Shown here: positions 34,431 to 43,685 of the stretch, one piece after another
How the letters are laid out: every line of letters starts with the position of its first letter
How positions within the stretch are numbered: the stretch's first letter is position 1
NCBI RefSeq assembly: GCF_024171535.1
Contig: NZ_JALJZV010000015.1
Span: 1 to 64,000 of the forward strand
Direction: 5' to 3'
Origin: Flavobacterium sp. HSC-61S13
GTDB lineage: Bacteria; Bacteroidota; Bacteroidia; Flavobacteriales; Flavobacteriaceae
Length of the DNA: 64,000 nt
The notes under the pieces: model-generated
Told to the model about the DNA's origin: nothing
The model's input: only the letters and a program-made list of their open reading frames with translations
The model's database searches: none
Position numbers and translations under genes: made by a program

Positions 34431-35957
34431 TTAATGTTTGAAATGACGAATTCCAGTAAATACCATGGAAACATTATTTTTGTTGCAGTAATCTATACTC
34501 AATTCATCTTTGATAGAACCCCCCGGCTGAATCACAGCAGAGATTCCGGCATTATGAGCGATTTCTACACAGTCTGGAAAAGGGAAAAAAGCATCACTGG
34601 CCATAACAGCTCCTCTTAAATCAAATTGAAAAGCTTGTGCTTTTTCAATGGCTTGTTTAAGGGCATCAACTCTTGATGTTTGGCCTGTGCCTGAAGCACA
34701 TAGCTGTCTGTTTTTGGTCAATACTATCGTATTGGATTTGGTGTGTTTACAGATTTTCGAAGCGAACAACAAGTCTTCAATTTCTTCTTGAGAAGGAGCC
34801 GTAGTAGTAACGTTTGATAAATGTTCTTTATTGTCTGTAATTAAATCTTTTTCTTGAACTAAAATTCCGTTTAGACAAGTTCTCACTTGTTTCTTAGGAA
34901 GCTCAAGATCTTTTTGTATTAAAACAATTCTGTTTTTCTTTTCTTTTAAAATCTCAATAGCTTGATCGTCATAAGATGGAGCGATAACCACTTCACAGAA
35001 TAAAGAATTTATTTCCGTTGCTGTAGCAACATCAATATTTCCATTCGCTATTAGAACTCCTCCAAAAGCAGAGGTTGGATCTCCTGCTAATGCAGCTAAA
35101 TAAGCTTCTTTCATCGTGGACATTTGAGCTACTCCACAAGCGTTGTTGTGTTTGAGTATGGCAAAAGTAGGTTGTTCTCCCTTGAACTCTCCCATTAAGT
35201 TCACAGCAGCATCAACATCTAGTAAATTGTTGTAAGACAATTCTTTTCCGTGTAACTTATCAAATATTTGATCAAATTCTCCGAAGAAAAAACCTTTTTG
35301 ATGAGGATTTTCGCCATATCTCAACTCCTGACCGTTGTCTAAACTGGTCTTTAAAATCGTTTCTTCAGTGTTGAAGTAATTAAATATAGCGCTGTCGTAA
35401 TGAGATGATACGTGGAAAGCTTTTGTAGCCAACCAACGACGTTGCTCCAAAGTTGTAGCTCCATTATGGCTAACGATCATCTCTAAAAAAGCTTCGTATT
35501 CATTGACAGAGGCTACGATGATGGTGTCTTTAAAGTTTTTAGCGGCAGCACGGATTAACGAAATACCACCAATATCAATCTTTTCAATGATATCAGCTTC
35601 GCTAGCTCCTGAAGCTACTGTTTTTTCAAAAGGATACAGATCCACAATAACCAAATCAATCTGTGGAATCTCAAACTCCTTCATTTGTGCTACATCACCT
35701 TCATGATCTTGACGGTTTAAAATCCCTCCGAAAATTTTTGGGTGTAACGTTTTAACGCGACCTCCCAAGATAGACGGATACGAAGTTACATCCTCAACTG
35801 CTACTACAGGGATACCTAAATCCTTGATAAATGTTTCAGTTCCTCCAGTAGAATATATCGTTACTTGATTGGCGTGAAGTTGTTTTACGATTGGTTCTAA
35901 ACCGTCTTTGTCAAAAACGGAAATTAAAGCCGATTGAATTGTTTTAGTTGTGTTCAT
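34431..35957 (-). CDS. purH: Bifunctional IMP synthase PurH
   Basis: Carries the last two steps of purine nucleotide synthesis: an N-terminal IMP cyclohydrolase (MGS-like fold, residues 1-200, with YSTGGTETFIKDLGIPVVAVEDVTSYP and GGRVKTLHPKI) and a C-terminal AICAR transformylase (LRYGENPHQKG, NNLLDVDAA, LKHNNACGVA, AFGGVL, ASDAFFPFPDCVEIAHNAGI). I start it at 35957 (MNTTKTIQSALISVF). A longer reading from 35981 would begin inside the -7 box. It heads the cell-shape cluster on the minus strand, a linkage found in other flavobacteria by memory. The 508 residues are normal. Confidence 0.96.
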   Translation of the reverse strand: MNTTKTIQSALISVFDKDGLEPIVKQLHANQVTIYSTGGTETFIKDLGIPVVAVEDVTSYPSILGGRVKTLHPKIFGGILNRQDHEGDVAQMKEFEIPQIDLVIVDLYPFEKTVASGASEADIIEKIDIGGISLIRAAAKNFKDTIIVASVNEYEAFLEMIVSHNGATTLEQRRWLATKAFHVSSHYDSAIFNYFNTEETILKTSLDNGQELRYGENPHQKGFFFGEFDQIFDKLHGKELSYNNLLDVDAAVNLMGEFKGEQPTFAILKHNNACGVAQMSTMKEAYLAALAGDPTSAFGGVLIANGNIDVATATEINSLFCEVVIAPSYDDQAIEILKEKKNRIVLIQKDLELPKKQVRTCLNGILVQEKDLITDNKEHLSNVTTTAPSQEEIEDLLFASKICKHTKSNTIVLTKNRQLCASGTGQTSRVDALKQAIEKAQAFQFDLRGAVMASDAFFPFPDCVEIAHNAGISAVIQPGGSIKDELSIDYCNKNNVSMVFTGIRHFKH

Positions 35958-35978
35958 GTTGCGTTTTGGTTTAATCTG

Positions 35979-35986
35979 CAAAAGTA
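35979..35986 (-). promoter_or_regulatory. -7 box TACTTTTG for purH
   Basis: TACTTTTG on the minus strand fits TAnnTTTG and lies 22 bp before the ATG at 35957, so an ATG at 35981 would be inside it. Confidence 0.65.
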
Positions 35987-36188
35987 GTTATTGTTCACGT
36001 ATTTATAAAGAATTCTGAACATGATTTTAAAAAAAAAATGTTTTTTTTGAAAGCTTATTTTACAAGCGGGTTTCCGATCGAGAATACACTGGATTTATTT
36101 TTATTTATTGTAATTTGTAACAAAATTACGCCGGTGTTTACTAATAGGGTAGAGCACGTCTTAACGCGGTGTAATACTCCATAAAAAT

Positions 36189-37439
36189 ATGCTGTTATAC
36201 TTAAGATTACTTAACGAAAGTTTCTTTTTTGCAATTAATGCTTTGCGAAACAACAAACTGCGGACCATTTTATCGCTACTAGGAGTGACGGTGGGTATTT
36301 TTTCGATTATAGCCGTTTTATCTGCTGTGGACTCTATGGATCGAAAGATTAAGTCAGATCTAAGCGGTATTGATCGCAATATGATTTATTTATTCAATCA
36401 TCCATTTGGACCCTCTGATATCCCCCAGTGGAAAATAAATCAGTTCCCGAAGTTTACCTATAATGAATATGAATATTTGCGTAGAAATGTCGCTGATATC
36501 GATAAGATTTCGTTCAACTTATTTACCAGCTCCGAAAATATTAAATACGGGGCTAATACGGTTAATGATATTAGTATTGAACCCGGTACTGCGCAAATAG
36601 AATCTCTAGATAATCTAAAGATCGCTCAGGGACGATTTTTCAATGAATCCGAATCCAGTTCCGGAGCGGCAGTGATTGTGTTAGGACATGAAGTAGCGGT
36701 CAATTTATTTGGAACCGAAGATCCCATTGGAAAATACGTGCGTTTATACGGAAGACGGTTTACCGTTTTAGGTGTGTTAGAGAAAGAGGGGATGACGAGC
36801 TTCGGAATGAGTAAAGACGCTAAGGCATTTATCTGTTCGAATTTTTACCGTCAAGTTTTTGGAGACAATACTTTGAGAGCGACGCCCGCAATAGTTTTAA
36901 AACCGAAGCAAGGTGTAGATATAGAAGAGTTCAAGGATGAGCTCACTCAGAAAATTCGCGCATATCGAGGTATAAAGCCTTCGGAAGACAATAATTTTTT
37001 TGTAAATATTATTGCCGGTATGTTGGAAATGGTTGATAATATTATTGGACAAATGAATATAGTAGGCTGGATTATCAGTGGCTTTTCACTATTGGTAGGT
37101 GGGTTTGGTATTGCCAATATTATGTTTGTTTCCGTGAAAGAACGAACCAGTTTGATTGGAATTCAAAAGTCGTTGGGTGCGAAAAATAGATTTATACTGT
37201 TTCAGTTTTTATTTGAAGCCGTGATATTGTCTTTGTTTGGCGGATTGATCGGAATGGTTTTGGTTTGGATTATTGCCATGATCGTGACTCAATTATTGGA
37301 TTTCGAGTTTGTGTTGAGCTTTAGCAATATTGTAATCGGAACTGGTTTGGCGGTGTTTATCGGGCTTTTGTCTGGAATTCTTCCTGCTGTATCCGCTTCC
37401 AAGTTAGATCCTGTAGAAGCCATCCGGACGGGTAATTAA
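36189..37439 (+). CDS. MacB/FtsX-type ABC transporter permease, no ATPase beside it
   Basis: A 416-residue protein with the MacB-PCD and FtsX domains: an N-terminal helix starting in ALRNNKLRTILSLLGVTVGIFSIIAVLS, a periplasmic domain of about 200 residues, and three C-terminal helices with GGFGIANIMFVSVKERTSLIGIQKSLGAKNRFIL and PAVSASKLDPVEAIRTG. These permeases usually pair with a LolD/MacB ATPase, but none is within reach here. The likely role is envelope stress or lipoprotein or peptide export, not shown. It is divergent from purH. It is followed by a terminator shared with accD. Confidence 0.9.
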   Translation: MLLYLRLLNESFFFAINALRNNKLRTILSLLGVTVGIFSIIAVLSAVDSMDRKIKSDLSGIDRNMIYLFNHPFGPSDIPQWKINQFPKFTYNEYEYLRRNVADIDKISFNLFTSSENIKYGANTVNDISIEPGTAQIESLDNLKIAQGRFFNESESSSGAAVIVLGHEVAVNLFGTEDPIGKYVRLYGRRFTVLGVLEKEGMTSFGMSKDAKAFICSNFYRQVFGDNTLRATPAIVLKPKQGVDIEEFKDELTQKIRAYRGIKPSEDNNFFVNIIAGMLEMVDNIIGQMNIVGWIISGFSLLVGGFGIANIMFVSVKERTSLIGIQKSLGAKNRFILFQFLFEAVILSLFGGLIGMVLVWIIAMIVTQLLDFEFVLSFSNIVIGTGLAVFIGLLSGILPAVSASKLDPVEAIRTGN

Positions 37440-37470
37440 GGTATTTGTCGATTGCCGATTAAACGATAAC

Positions 37471-37507
37471 AAAAAAGGCTCTTAAATAGATTAAGAGCCT
37501 TTTTTTA
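37471..37507. terminator. Bidirectional terminator between the permease gene and accD
   Basis: AAAAAAGGCTCTTAA, loop ATAGA, TTAAGAGCCTTTTTTT between convergent genes. Confidence 0.92.
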
Positions 37508-37516
37508 TACTGTAGA

Positions 37517-38374
37517 TTATTTGCTAATCGGTCTGTTTAGAATCAGATCTAAATAGAGATTAACATTTTTCTTTAGTTCTTTTCTCAAAGTAATGAAATC
37601 TAAGAAACCGTGTTCCAACAAAAATTCAGAGGTTTGAAAGCCTTCTGGCAAATCTTTACCCGTAGTGTCTTTTACAATACGTGGACCAGCAAATCCTATT
37701 AAGGCTCCTGGTTCAGCGATATTGATATCTCCCAACATAGCGAACGATGCTGAAATACCTCCTGTTGTAGGATCGGTACACATGGAGATATAAGGTATTT
37801 TTGCTTCAGCGAGCTGAGCTAGTTTTGCAGAGGTTTTAGCCATCTGCATTAAAGAATATCCCGCCTCCATCATACGAGCACCTCCAGATTTGGAAATCAT
37901 CATAAATGGAATCTTGTGTTTGATAGAATAATCGATACCTCGAGCTATTTTTTCTCCAACTACCGCTCCCATAGATCCACCAATAAATGCGAAGTCCATT
38001 GCGGCTATAACTAAAGCAGATCCATTAGATTTTCCAACAGCAACGCGAACCGCATCTTTTAGTTGGGTCTTGTCCATGGCTTCTTTCAAGCGATCAACGT
38101 ATTTTTTGGTATCCTCAAATTTCAAAGGATCCTTTGAAGTAAGATTTTTTGCAATTTCTTTATATTCGTTGTTGTCAAAAAGAATCTCGAAATATTCTTT
38201 ACTGCCTATTCTAACGTGGTATCCGTCTTCAGGGCTTACCCAAAGATTGTGCGCTAGCTCATCAGAATCAATAATTTTTCCCGTTGGCGATTTGTACCAC
38301 AAACCTTTTGGGACGTCTTTTTTGTTTTCTGTTGGGGTCTGTATTCCTTTTTCTGTTCTTTTAAACCAAGCCAT
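37517..38374 (-). CDS. accD: Acetyl-CoA carboxylase carboxyltransferase beta subunit, no zinc ribbon
   Basis: Transfers the carboxyl group from biotin to acetyl-CoA with AccA, making malonyl-CoA for FabD. The crotonase-fold body is intact: [83 protein letters not shown]. The N-terminal domain keeps the outline of a zinc ribbon but the four cysteines are replaced: usual CxxC positions read SPTG in [10 protein letters not shown] and SPED in WVSPEDGYH. Length 285 is normal. It follows fbaA by 42 bp without a terminator, so they may be co-transcribed. Confidence 0.95.
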   Translation of the reverse strand: MAWFKRTEKGIQTPTENKKDVPKGLWYKSPTGKIIDSDELAHNLWVSPEDGYHVRIGSKEYFEILFDNNEYKEIAKNLTSKDPLKFEDTKKYVDRLKEAMDKTQLKDAVRVAVGKSNGSALVIAAMDFAFIGGSMGAVVGEKIARGIDYSIKHKIPFMMISKSGGARMMEAGYSLMQMAKTSAKLAQLAEAKIPYISMCTDPTTGGISASFAMLGDINIAEPGALIGFAGPRIVKDTTGKDLPEGFQTSEFLLEHGFLDFITLRKELKKNVNLYLDLILNRPISK

Positions 38375-38416
38375 AAATTCTTTATTTTATTTTATAATAT
38401 AGTGAAGAGCGAAGAA

Positions 38417-39484
38417 TTATAATGTATTCACATTATTTAAGTCTTCAAAAGCCTGTTTTAAACGGGCATTAAAAGTCAATTCTCCTTCTCTTACCCATTT
38501 TCTAGGATCGTAGTACTTTTTGTTCGGTAACTCGGAGCCTTCTGGATTTCCTATTTGGGTTTTTAAATATTCAACGTTTTCTACGATATAATCGCGAACG
38601 CCTTCTGTAAAGGCAAATTGCAAATCGGTATCTAAATTCATCTTGATTACTCCATAAGAAATAGCTTCTCTAATTTCTTCTAAAGTAGAACCAGATCCTC
38701 CATGAAATACAAAATCAACTGGATTGTCAGTAGTTTGGAATTTCTTAGCTACAAATTCTTGGGAGTTCTTTAAAATTTTAGGAGTCAATTTGACATTTCC
38801 TGGTTTGTAAACACCATGTACATTCCCAAAGGCTGCTGCGATGGTAAAACGAGGGCTTACTTTTAAAAGTTCTTCGTAAGCATAAGCAACTTCTTCCGGT
38901 TGCGTATACAGTTTTGAAGAATCAACATGCGAATTGTCTACGCCATCTTCCTCACCACCAGTAATTCCCAATTCAATTTCCAAGGTCATTCCCATTTTGC
39001 TCATGCGCTCAAGGTATCTTTTAGAAATCTCAATATTTTCTTCAATTGGTTCTTCCGACAAATCAATCATATGTGAACTGAAAAGCGGTTTTCCATAGAT
39101 TTTCATGTTTTCTTCACTGGCATCTAATAAACCATCAATCCAAGGCAATAAGTTTTTTGCGCAATGGTCGGTATGCAATATTACGGTGGCTCCGTATAGT
39201 TCTGCTAAGGCATGGATGTGTTTTGCTCCGGCAATTCCACCTGCAATAGCAGATTTCTGGTTTTCGTTTGACAAACCTTTTCCCGCTATAAACGAGCAAC
39301 CTCCATTTGAAAATTGTATAATCACTGGTGCGTTTAACTTGGCAGCTGTTTCCATTACCCCATTAATCGTACTTGAACTCGTTACATTGATTGCTGGCAA
39401 AGCAAACCCTTTTTCTTTTGCGTATCTAAAGATTTCCTGTACTTGGTCGCCAAAAGCTACTCCAGGTTTTATATTATGTGCCAT
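38417..39484 (-). CDS. fbaA: Class II fructose-bisphosphate aldolase
   Basis: Zinc-dependent aldolase of glycolysis and gluconeogenesis that splits fructose 1,6-bisphosphate. Zinc ligands are in LHTDHCAKNLLPW, AFGNVHGVYKPGNV and FHGGSGS; the 355 residues match E. coli FbaA. I choose the ATG at 39484 (MAHNIKPGVAFGDQV), which is where relatives begin. An ATG at 39511 would overlap the -7 box at 39509-39516. It is cytoplasmic and probably heads a two-gene unit with accD. Confidence 0.96.
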   Translation of the reverse strand: MAHNIKPGVAFGDQVQEIFRYAKEKGFALPAINVTSSSTINGVMETAAKLNAPVIIQFSNGGCSFIAGKGLSNENQKSAIAGGIAGAKHIHALAELYGATVILHTDHCAKNLLPWIDGLLDASEENMKIYGKPLFSSHMIDLSEEPIEENIEISKRYLERMSKMGMTLEIELGITGGEEDGVDNSHVDSSKLYTQPEEVAYAYEELLKVSPRFTIAAAFGNVHGVYKPGNVKLTPKILKNSQEFVAKKFQTTDNPVDFVFHGGSGSTLEEIREAISYGVIKMNLDTDLQFAFTEGVRDYIVENVEYLKTQIGNPEGSELPNKKYYDPRKWVREGELTFNARLKQAFEDLNNVNTL

Positions 39485-39508
39485 ATTAGTTGTGTGTTTA
39501 AGAGTTGA

Positions 39509-39516
39509 CAAAATTA
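39509..39516 (-). promoter_or_regulatory. -7 box TAATTTTG for fbaA
   Basis: TAATTTTG on the minus strand, 25 bp before the ATG at 39484. The -33 position reads TTT, not TTG. Confidence 0.65.
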
Positions 39517-39531
39517 ATAATTATTATTTGA

Positions 39532-42087
39532 TTAGAAAGGATAATTAATTCCAACATTTACTACCACCTTTCCAAAATTGAGTTCTTTAAACCATTTTTC
39601 TCCTTCTGGTTTCGATGGATTGTAGGTTTTAAATCCTAAATCGAATCGAAAGACAAAGAAACTAAAATCATATCGAAGTCCAAAACCGCTTCCTAAGGCC
39701 AAATCACCCAAGGATTTTACGCCATTAAAGGTATAAGCTTCGTCTTCTACGTGATCAAAGATATTCCATATATTCCCAGCATCCAAAAATAAGGCTCCAT
39801 TCCATTTTCCCGTAATGTTAAATCGGTATTCTGCACTGGCAAATAATTTCATGTTTGCTTCATTAAAATCATTGATGGCGCCACTGCTACCAGGACCTAG
39901 ACGGTATGAATGCCAAGCGCGGTTGTCATTTGATCCACCGGCAAAATAGCTTCGAGAAAAAGGAATACTGTTTGAATTGCCATACGGAATGGCAATACCT
40001 CCAAAAGTATGGAAGGCAAGAACTTGTTGGCGACCTAGATCCCAGTATTTGATAAAATCAATTTCTGTTTTGACGTACTGAGAGAACTCTACATTGAGTA
40101 AAGTATGATTCCCATTTTCATTGACATTTGATTTATTGCTTTTTGTCAAAAGACTAACCAATCCTCCAGCAGATTCAAATTTAGCTTTAAAAGTATAAAA
40201 ATTATTATCCTTAATATCGGTTTTAGACGACTTGGTAAATGAAATATTGGCTGCTAAAATAAGATTGTTCTCCGATAACCTCAATCGACGTTCTTCAATA
40301 CTGCGAACGTTTTGGTAATCAGACGTACCGGGTAATACACTTGTTTGTCCGGCTAATACATCATTAATAAAAGTATTGGCTCTGCCATCTTGTATGGCTA
40401 AATCTCCTTTGGAATCGAAATAGTCACCGTCTTTTTCATAGCGTTGTGCTATGTCATTTAAGGTGTTATAAGAGGATTTGTAAACGATAAAGTAATTTGA
40501 TGGGTTGGTATTTCGTACATATTGTAAGTTCAATAGGTCCAAACTATAACTGGTATTTCGTTTTGGAGACCAGCTGTAGTTGACGATTCCCGTGAAATTC
40601 TCTTTGTCTAATCCGATGTTTTGTTGTCTGAAAAGACCAAAACTCATCATGGTTCTCGGAAGCATGCTCTTGGGGATAATGCTCTCGGTTTTTATCGGGA
40701 AAACCAAACGTGGAAAAGACAATTTGGTGTCAATACCGTATTCTGATACATTTAAAAAGACGTTATTGGGATTGGCCATATCTCTTGATGATCCGACACT
40801 TCCACGTAAACCGATATCTAGGATTTCTGCTCCTCTAAATACATTTCGGATTATAAGCCCCATGTTTCCCGCAATACCAAAATCTTGTATATTGGAGTGG
40901 GTAACGTCTAACGAGGGGTTAAAAGTCATTTTTTTACGCGGCGTCAAAAAGATATTAGCTACCAAAGACTGACCGGTACTGTCTCGTTGATCTTCGATAT
41001 ATTCGATAGATGGGTAATTGAAAATACGTAAATTACTGATTGACCTCGAAGTTAGTACCCTACGGAAATCACTAAAAGTACTTCCTTTAGTAATAAAAAT
41101 AGCATCGGTTAACGCCTTAGGGCGGTATTCTAATTTGTTGGCACTATAAATATTGAAATTGTTAAAGTTGATGCTGTCGGCAATATTTTCTACCTTTTTA
41201 GAAGTATTGTCGGTAAAGATATTAACATCGCTGATTTTGTAAATTTTAAACGGTACTTGTACTAAGGTGTCTCCGGACTTTACCGTTCTATCATCGATGA
41301 TTAATTCGATATTGGCTTTGTGGTTGTTGTTAATCGTGTCAACGTCGTAGTGAATGTTGCTCTCTTGAAAATAATAGGCACCATTATTTCTAAAGCTTGT
41401 GGTAATGCGTTTTCGCTCGGCTTCAAAGTCTTTTGAATTGTACACTTTCTCTGGTACCACTAGGGCTTTGGAGGCATTTTTTTTATACAAACTATCGAGT
41501 GCAGGAGTAAAGATGCGTGTGGATACAGAATCAATCACATATACTTTTCCCGTTTCGATTTGGTAAGTGACTTTTGTTTTTTGATCGCCGATACTGTCAA
41601 CCTGAGTCTGTACAGTTGTATTAAAAAAACCCTGATTGAAGTAATAATTTTTTAAACGGATAACGGAACGATTCATTCGGTTCTCTTCGTATAGGACCGG
41701 AGGCTCTCCTGTATTCTTTAAAAATTGACTAAAACCAGAAACGGCAAAGGATTTTCCCAAACGACCTACCTGTTTTTCCGATAAAAAGGCGGTTAAATTG
41801 CGGTGTGTTGTTGGGTGTTTGTCCAGCCAAGCTTGATAACTTGAATCGGCATTGGGTTTGGCTAAATTGTATAAGTGCAAGCGCAATCGATACCCAAGAA
41901 TAGAGCTGTTTGGCTGTTGGTATAGTTGATTGTGTACTGCTTCGGTTGAATTTTTCTTTCCATTTTCGAAAATCTCGTTTTGCATCAGCAACGAGCGGTT
42001 CTCAGGAACTCTCCTAGTGAGAGTACAAGAAAAAAAACTTACACTTATTAATAGAAATAGTGCTATTTTTGATGTTTTATCTTTCAA
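39532..42087 (-). CDS. tamL: Omp85-family outer-membrane lipoprotein, TamL-like
   Basis: An 851-residue member of the BamA/TamA superfamily with lipoprotein signal KIALFLLISVSFFSC, POTRA-like repeats (VIRLKNYYFNQGFF, VPEKVYNSKDFEAERKRITTSFRNNGAYYFQE) and a C-terminal barrel (ARNTFIN..., RSYFAGGSNDNRAWHSYRLGPG) that ends GKVVVNVGINYPF. The SYFAGGSNDNRAW block is the conserved RGF-like Omp85 loop (here RAW). Lipidated TamA is called TamL in Bacteroidota. TamB is not found here. Start is TTG at 42087: no in-frame ATG lies before the signal. Another flavobacterial Omp85 subgroup is possible. Confidence 0.82.
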   Translation of the reverse strand: MKDKTSKIALFLLISVSFFSCTLTRRVPENRSLLMQNEIFENGKKNSTEAVHNQLYQQPNSSILGYRLRLHLYNLAKPNADSSYQAWLDKHPTTHRNLTAFLSEKQVGRLGKSFAVSGFSQFLKNTGEPPVLYEENRMNRSVIRLKNYYFNQGFFNTTVQTQVDSIGDQKTKVTYQIETGKVYVIDSVSTRIFTPALDSLYKKNASKALVVPEKVYNSKDFEAERKRITTSFRNNGAYYFQESNIHYDVDTINNNHKANIELIIDDRTVKSGDTLVQVPFKIYKISDVNIFTDNTSKKVENIADSINFNNFNIYSANKLEYRPKALTDAIFITKGSTFSDFRRVLTSRSISNLRIFNYPSIEYIEDQRDSTGQSLVANIFLTPRKKMTFNPSLDVTHSNIQDFGIAGNMGLIIRNVFRGAEILDIGLRGSVGSSRDMANPNNVFLNVSEYGIDTKLSFPRLVFPIKTESIIPKSMLPRTMMSFGLFRQQNIGLDKENFTGIVNYSWSPKRNTSYSLDLLNLQYVRNTNPSNYFIVYKSSYNTLNDIAQRYEKDGDYFDSKGDLAIQDGRANTFINDVLAGQTSVLPGTSDYQNVRSIEERRLRLSENNLILAANISFTKSSKTDIKDNNFYTFKAKFESAGGLVSLLTKSNKSNVNENGNHTLLNVEFSQYVKTEIDFIKYWDLGRQQVLAFHTFGGIAIPYGNSNSIPFSRSYFAGGSNDNRAWHSYRLGPGSSGAINDFNEANMKLFASAEYRFNITGKWNGALFLDAGNIWNIFDHVEDEAYTFNGVKSLGDLALGSGFGLRYDFSFFVFRFDLGFKTYNPSKPEGEKWFKELNFGKVVVNVGINYPF

Positions 42088-42106
42088 GTCAATATAAATA
42101 GTAGGT

Positions 42107-42114
42107 CAAAAATA
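42107..42114 (-). promoter_or_regulatory. -7 box TATTTTTG for the TamL-like gene
   Basis: TATTTTTG on the minus strand, 19 bp before the TTG at 42087; leader about 13 nt. It lies in the 35-bp gap between divergent genes. Confidence 0.65.
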
Positions 42115-42122
42115 CATTTTTT

Positions 42123-42854
42123 ATGGTTACTAAAAACCAAATCAAACTAATAAAAAGTTTGCAGCAAAAAAAATACCGCAAACAACATCAATTATTTCTT
42201 GCTGAAGGAGTAAAAGTAATCCAAGAGTTGGTCAATTCCAATTTAAAATTACAGCAATTATTTTGTACAGAAGCGGTTGATATCAAGGTAGACCCAAGTA
42301 AGGTTGTGCTAATATCAGACAGTGATTTAAGCAAGATTACCGCTTTGAATACCGCCAATAATTGTTTGGCAATATTTGAAATTCCTCAGGCAGAAGTGAA
42401 GCCAATCAATGGATTGGTATTGGTTTTAGACGATGTTCGCGATCCGGGGAATATGGGAACGATCATTCGTCTTTGCGATTGGTTCGGGATTCGCCATTTG
42501 GTATGTTCGCCCCAAACGGTGGATGTTTACAATCCAAAAGTGATTCAAGCAACGATGGGTTCTGTCACTCGAGTTGATGTCGTTTATCTTGACCTACCCG
42601 TATTTTTAAAAGAAAAGGCTCATTTGCCGATATTCGGAACTTTTATGGATGGGCAATCTATTTACAAACAGGAGTTGCCTGCGGAAGGACTTATAGTGAT
42701 GGGGAATGAGGCAAACGGCATTTCGGCAGAAATAGAATCTTTGGTCAATCAACGTATCGCTATACCGCGATTTGGTGATTTACAACAAACCGAAAGCTTA
42801 AATGTCGCGATGGCCACAGCTATAGTGCTCAGTGAATTTTCTCGTGCCAATTAG
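42123..42854 (+). CDS. SpoU-family RNA methyltransferase with an L30e-like N-terminal domain
   Basis: A 243-residue RNA 2'-O-methyltransferase of the SpoU/TrmH class (RlmB or TsnR relatives). Residues 1-90 form the RNA-binding substrate domain (MVTKNQIKLIKSLQQKKYRKQHQLFLAEGVKVIQEL). The SPOUT knot follows: VLDDVRDPGNMGTIIRLCDWFGI (motif 1), LIVMGNEANGISAEI (motif 2), and IPRFGDLQQTESLNVAMATAIVLSEF (motif 3). The substrate is probably 23S rRNA by analogy. It is divergent from the TamL gene with only 35 bp between, a pairing I recall in other flavobacteria. Confidence 0.92.
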   Translation: MVTKNQIKLIKSLQQKKYRKQHQLFLAEGVKVIQELVNSNLKLQQLFCTEAVDIKVDPSKVVLISDSDLSKITALNTANNCLAIFEIPQAEVKPINGLVLVLDDVRDPGNMGTIIRLCDWFGIRHLVCSPQTVDVYNPKVIQATMGSVTRVDVVYLDLPVFLKEKAHLPIFGTFMDGQSIYKQELPAEGLIVMGNEANGISAEIESLVNQRIAIPRFGDLQQTESLNVAMATAIVLSEFSRAN

Positions 42855-42880
42855 ATAGGGGGTGTGACTGCGGCTTTACT

Positions 42881-43594
42881 CTAGTGAAAAGTAAAGTTAA
42901 CAAAGATACCTCTCGTTTTCATCGATTCAATGCCGCCGGTCCAAGGACTCTCTGGGCGATTATCTCGAATCAGCTCGTCGTCTATACCGAATACGCCACG
43001 AATCGATGGGGAAAATTTGAAATATTCAAAATATAAATCAACTCCAACCCCCAATTCGTAATTGTTCGTCCATTGTTTCATTCTGAATCGCCCTTCGTAA
43101 TTGTCGTCTTTAGAATTGAAATTACTGCTCAAATTCAGTGTAGAAGAAAATCCTCCTACTACAAAAGGACGAACATTTCCAGTTCGTAAAGCTGAAAATT
43201 TTAATAATAGCGGGAAATGTATATAGGTCGAATTGACTTCGCGATTCGCAGAGCCCTGATTAGCTATATTGGGGAAATGTAAATTTCGCTGCGAGTAGTA
43301 CAAACCCGGCTCAAAGCGCAGATCCAGATACTCCATCAAACGCAGGTTTCCAACCAATCCGACATTAAAGCCAATGTTCGTTCTGACTTCTACATCTAAG
43401 TCGTTGTTTTTTTCGTAATAGGTAGGGTCGTAATCAAATTTAAAGTCATAGGAGTTAAACCCTAGGAAATATCCCCAATACACGCGTTGTTTGTCCCAAT
43501 CTTGCATGTTGAGTAAAGGTTTTTTACCAAACATAGATTGTGAAAAGCTTTGACAGCTAAACAGTACAATAGCAATGAAGAATATTTTTTTCAT
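42881..43594 (-). CDS. porT: Type IX secretion system protein PorT/SprT
   Basis: Outer-membrane beta-barrel of 238 residues with signal MKKIFFIAIVLFSCQSFSQ. The blocks DKQRVYWGYFLGFNSYDFKFDY, LVGNLRLMEYLDLRFEPGLYYSQRNLHF and YELGVGVDLYFEYFKFSPSIRGVF are the PorT pattern, and its place downstream of ubiE is that of sprT in Flavobacterium as I recall. PorT is required for type IX secretion and gliding. I start at 43594; a longer frame begins at 43702 inside ubiE and adds non-signal residues. Probably co-transcribed with ubiE (91-bp gap). Confidence 0.85.
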   Translation of the reverse strand: MKKIFFIAIVLFSCQSFSQSMFGKKPLLNMQDWDKQRVYWGYFLGFNSYDFKFDYDPTYYEKNNDLDVEVRTNIGFNVGLVGNLRLMEYLDLRFEPGLYYSQRNLHFPNIANQGSANREVNSTYIHFPLLLKFSALRTGNVRPFVVGGFSSTLNLSSNFNSKDDNYEGRFRMKQWTNNYELGVGVDLYFEYFKFSPSIRGVFGIDDELIRDNRPESPWTGGIESMKTRGIFVNFTFH

Positions 43595-43685
43595 TTGAGT
43601 TTTTTTGTTTTTTAGTATACAGCTCACCGCCGTGTTTAATTTGATGCTACCAATGGGTAAACTTCGCGTTAAATACGATCTTTTT

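Noticed and set aside
37517..38374. AccD without cysteines as a frameshifted gene
   Set aside because: The frame is open throughout and the order of the ribbon region is kept, so this is substitution rather than damage.
39105..39548. Open frame of 147 codons opposite fbaA
   Set aside because: Shadow of a well-conserved aldolase gene.
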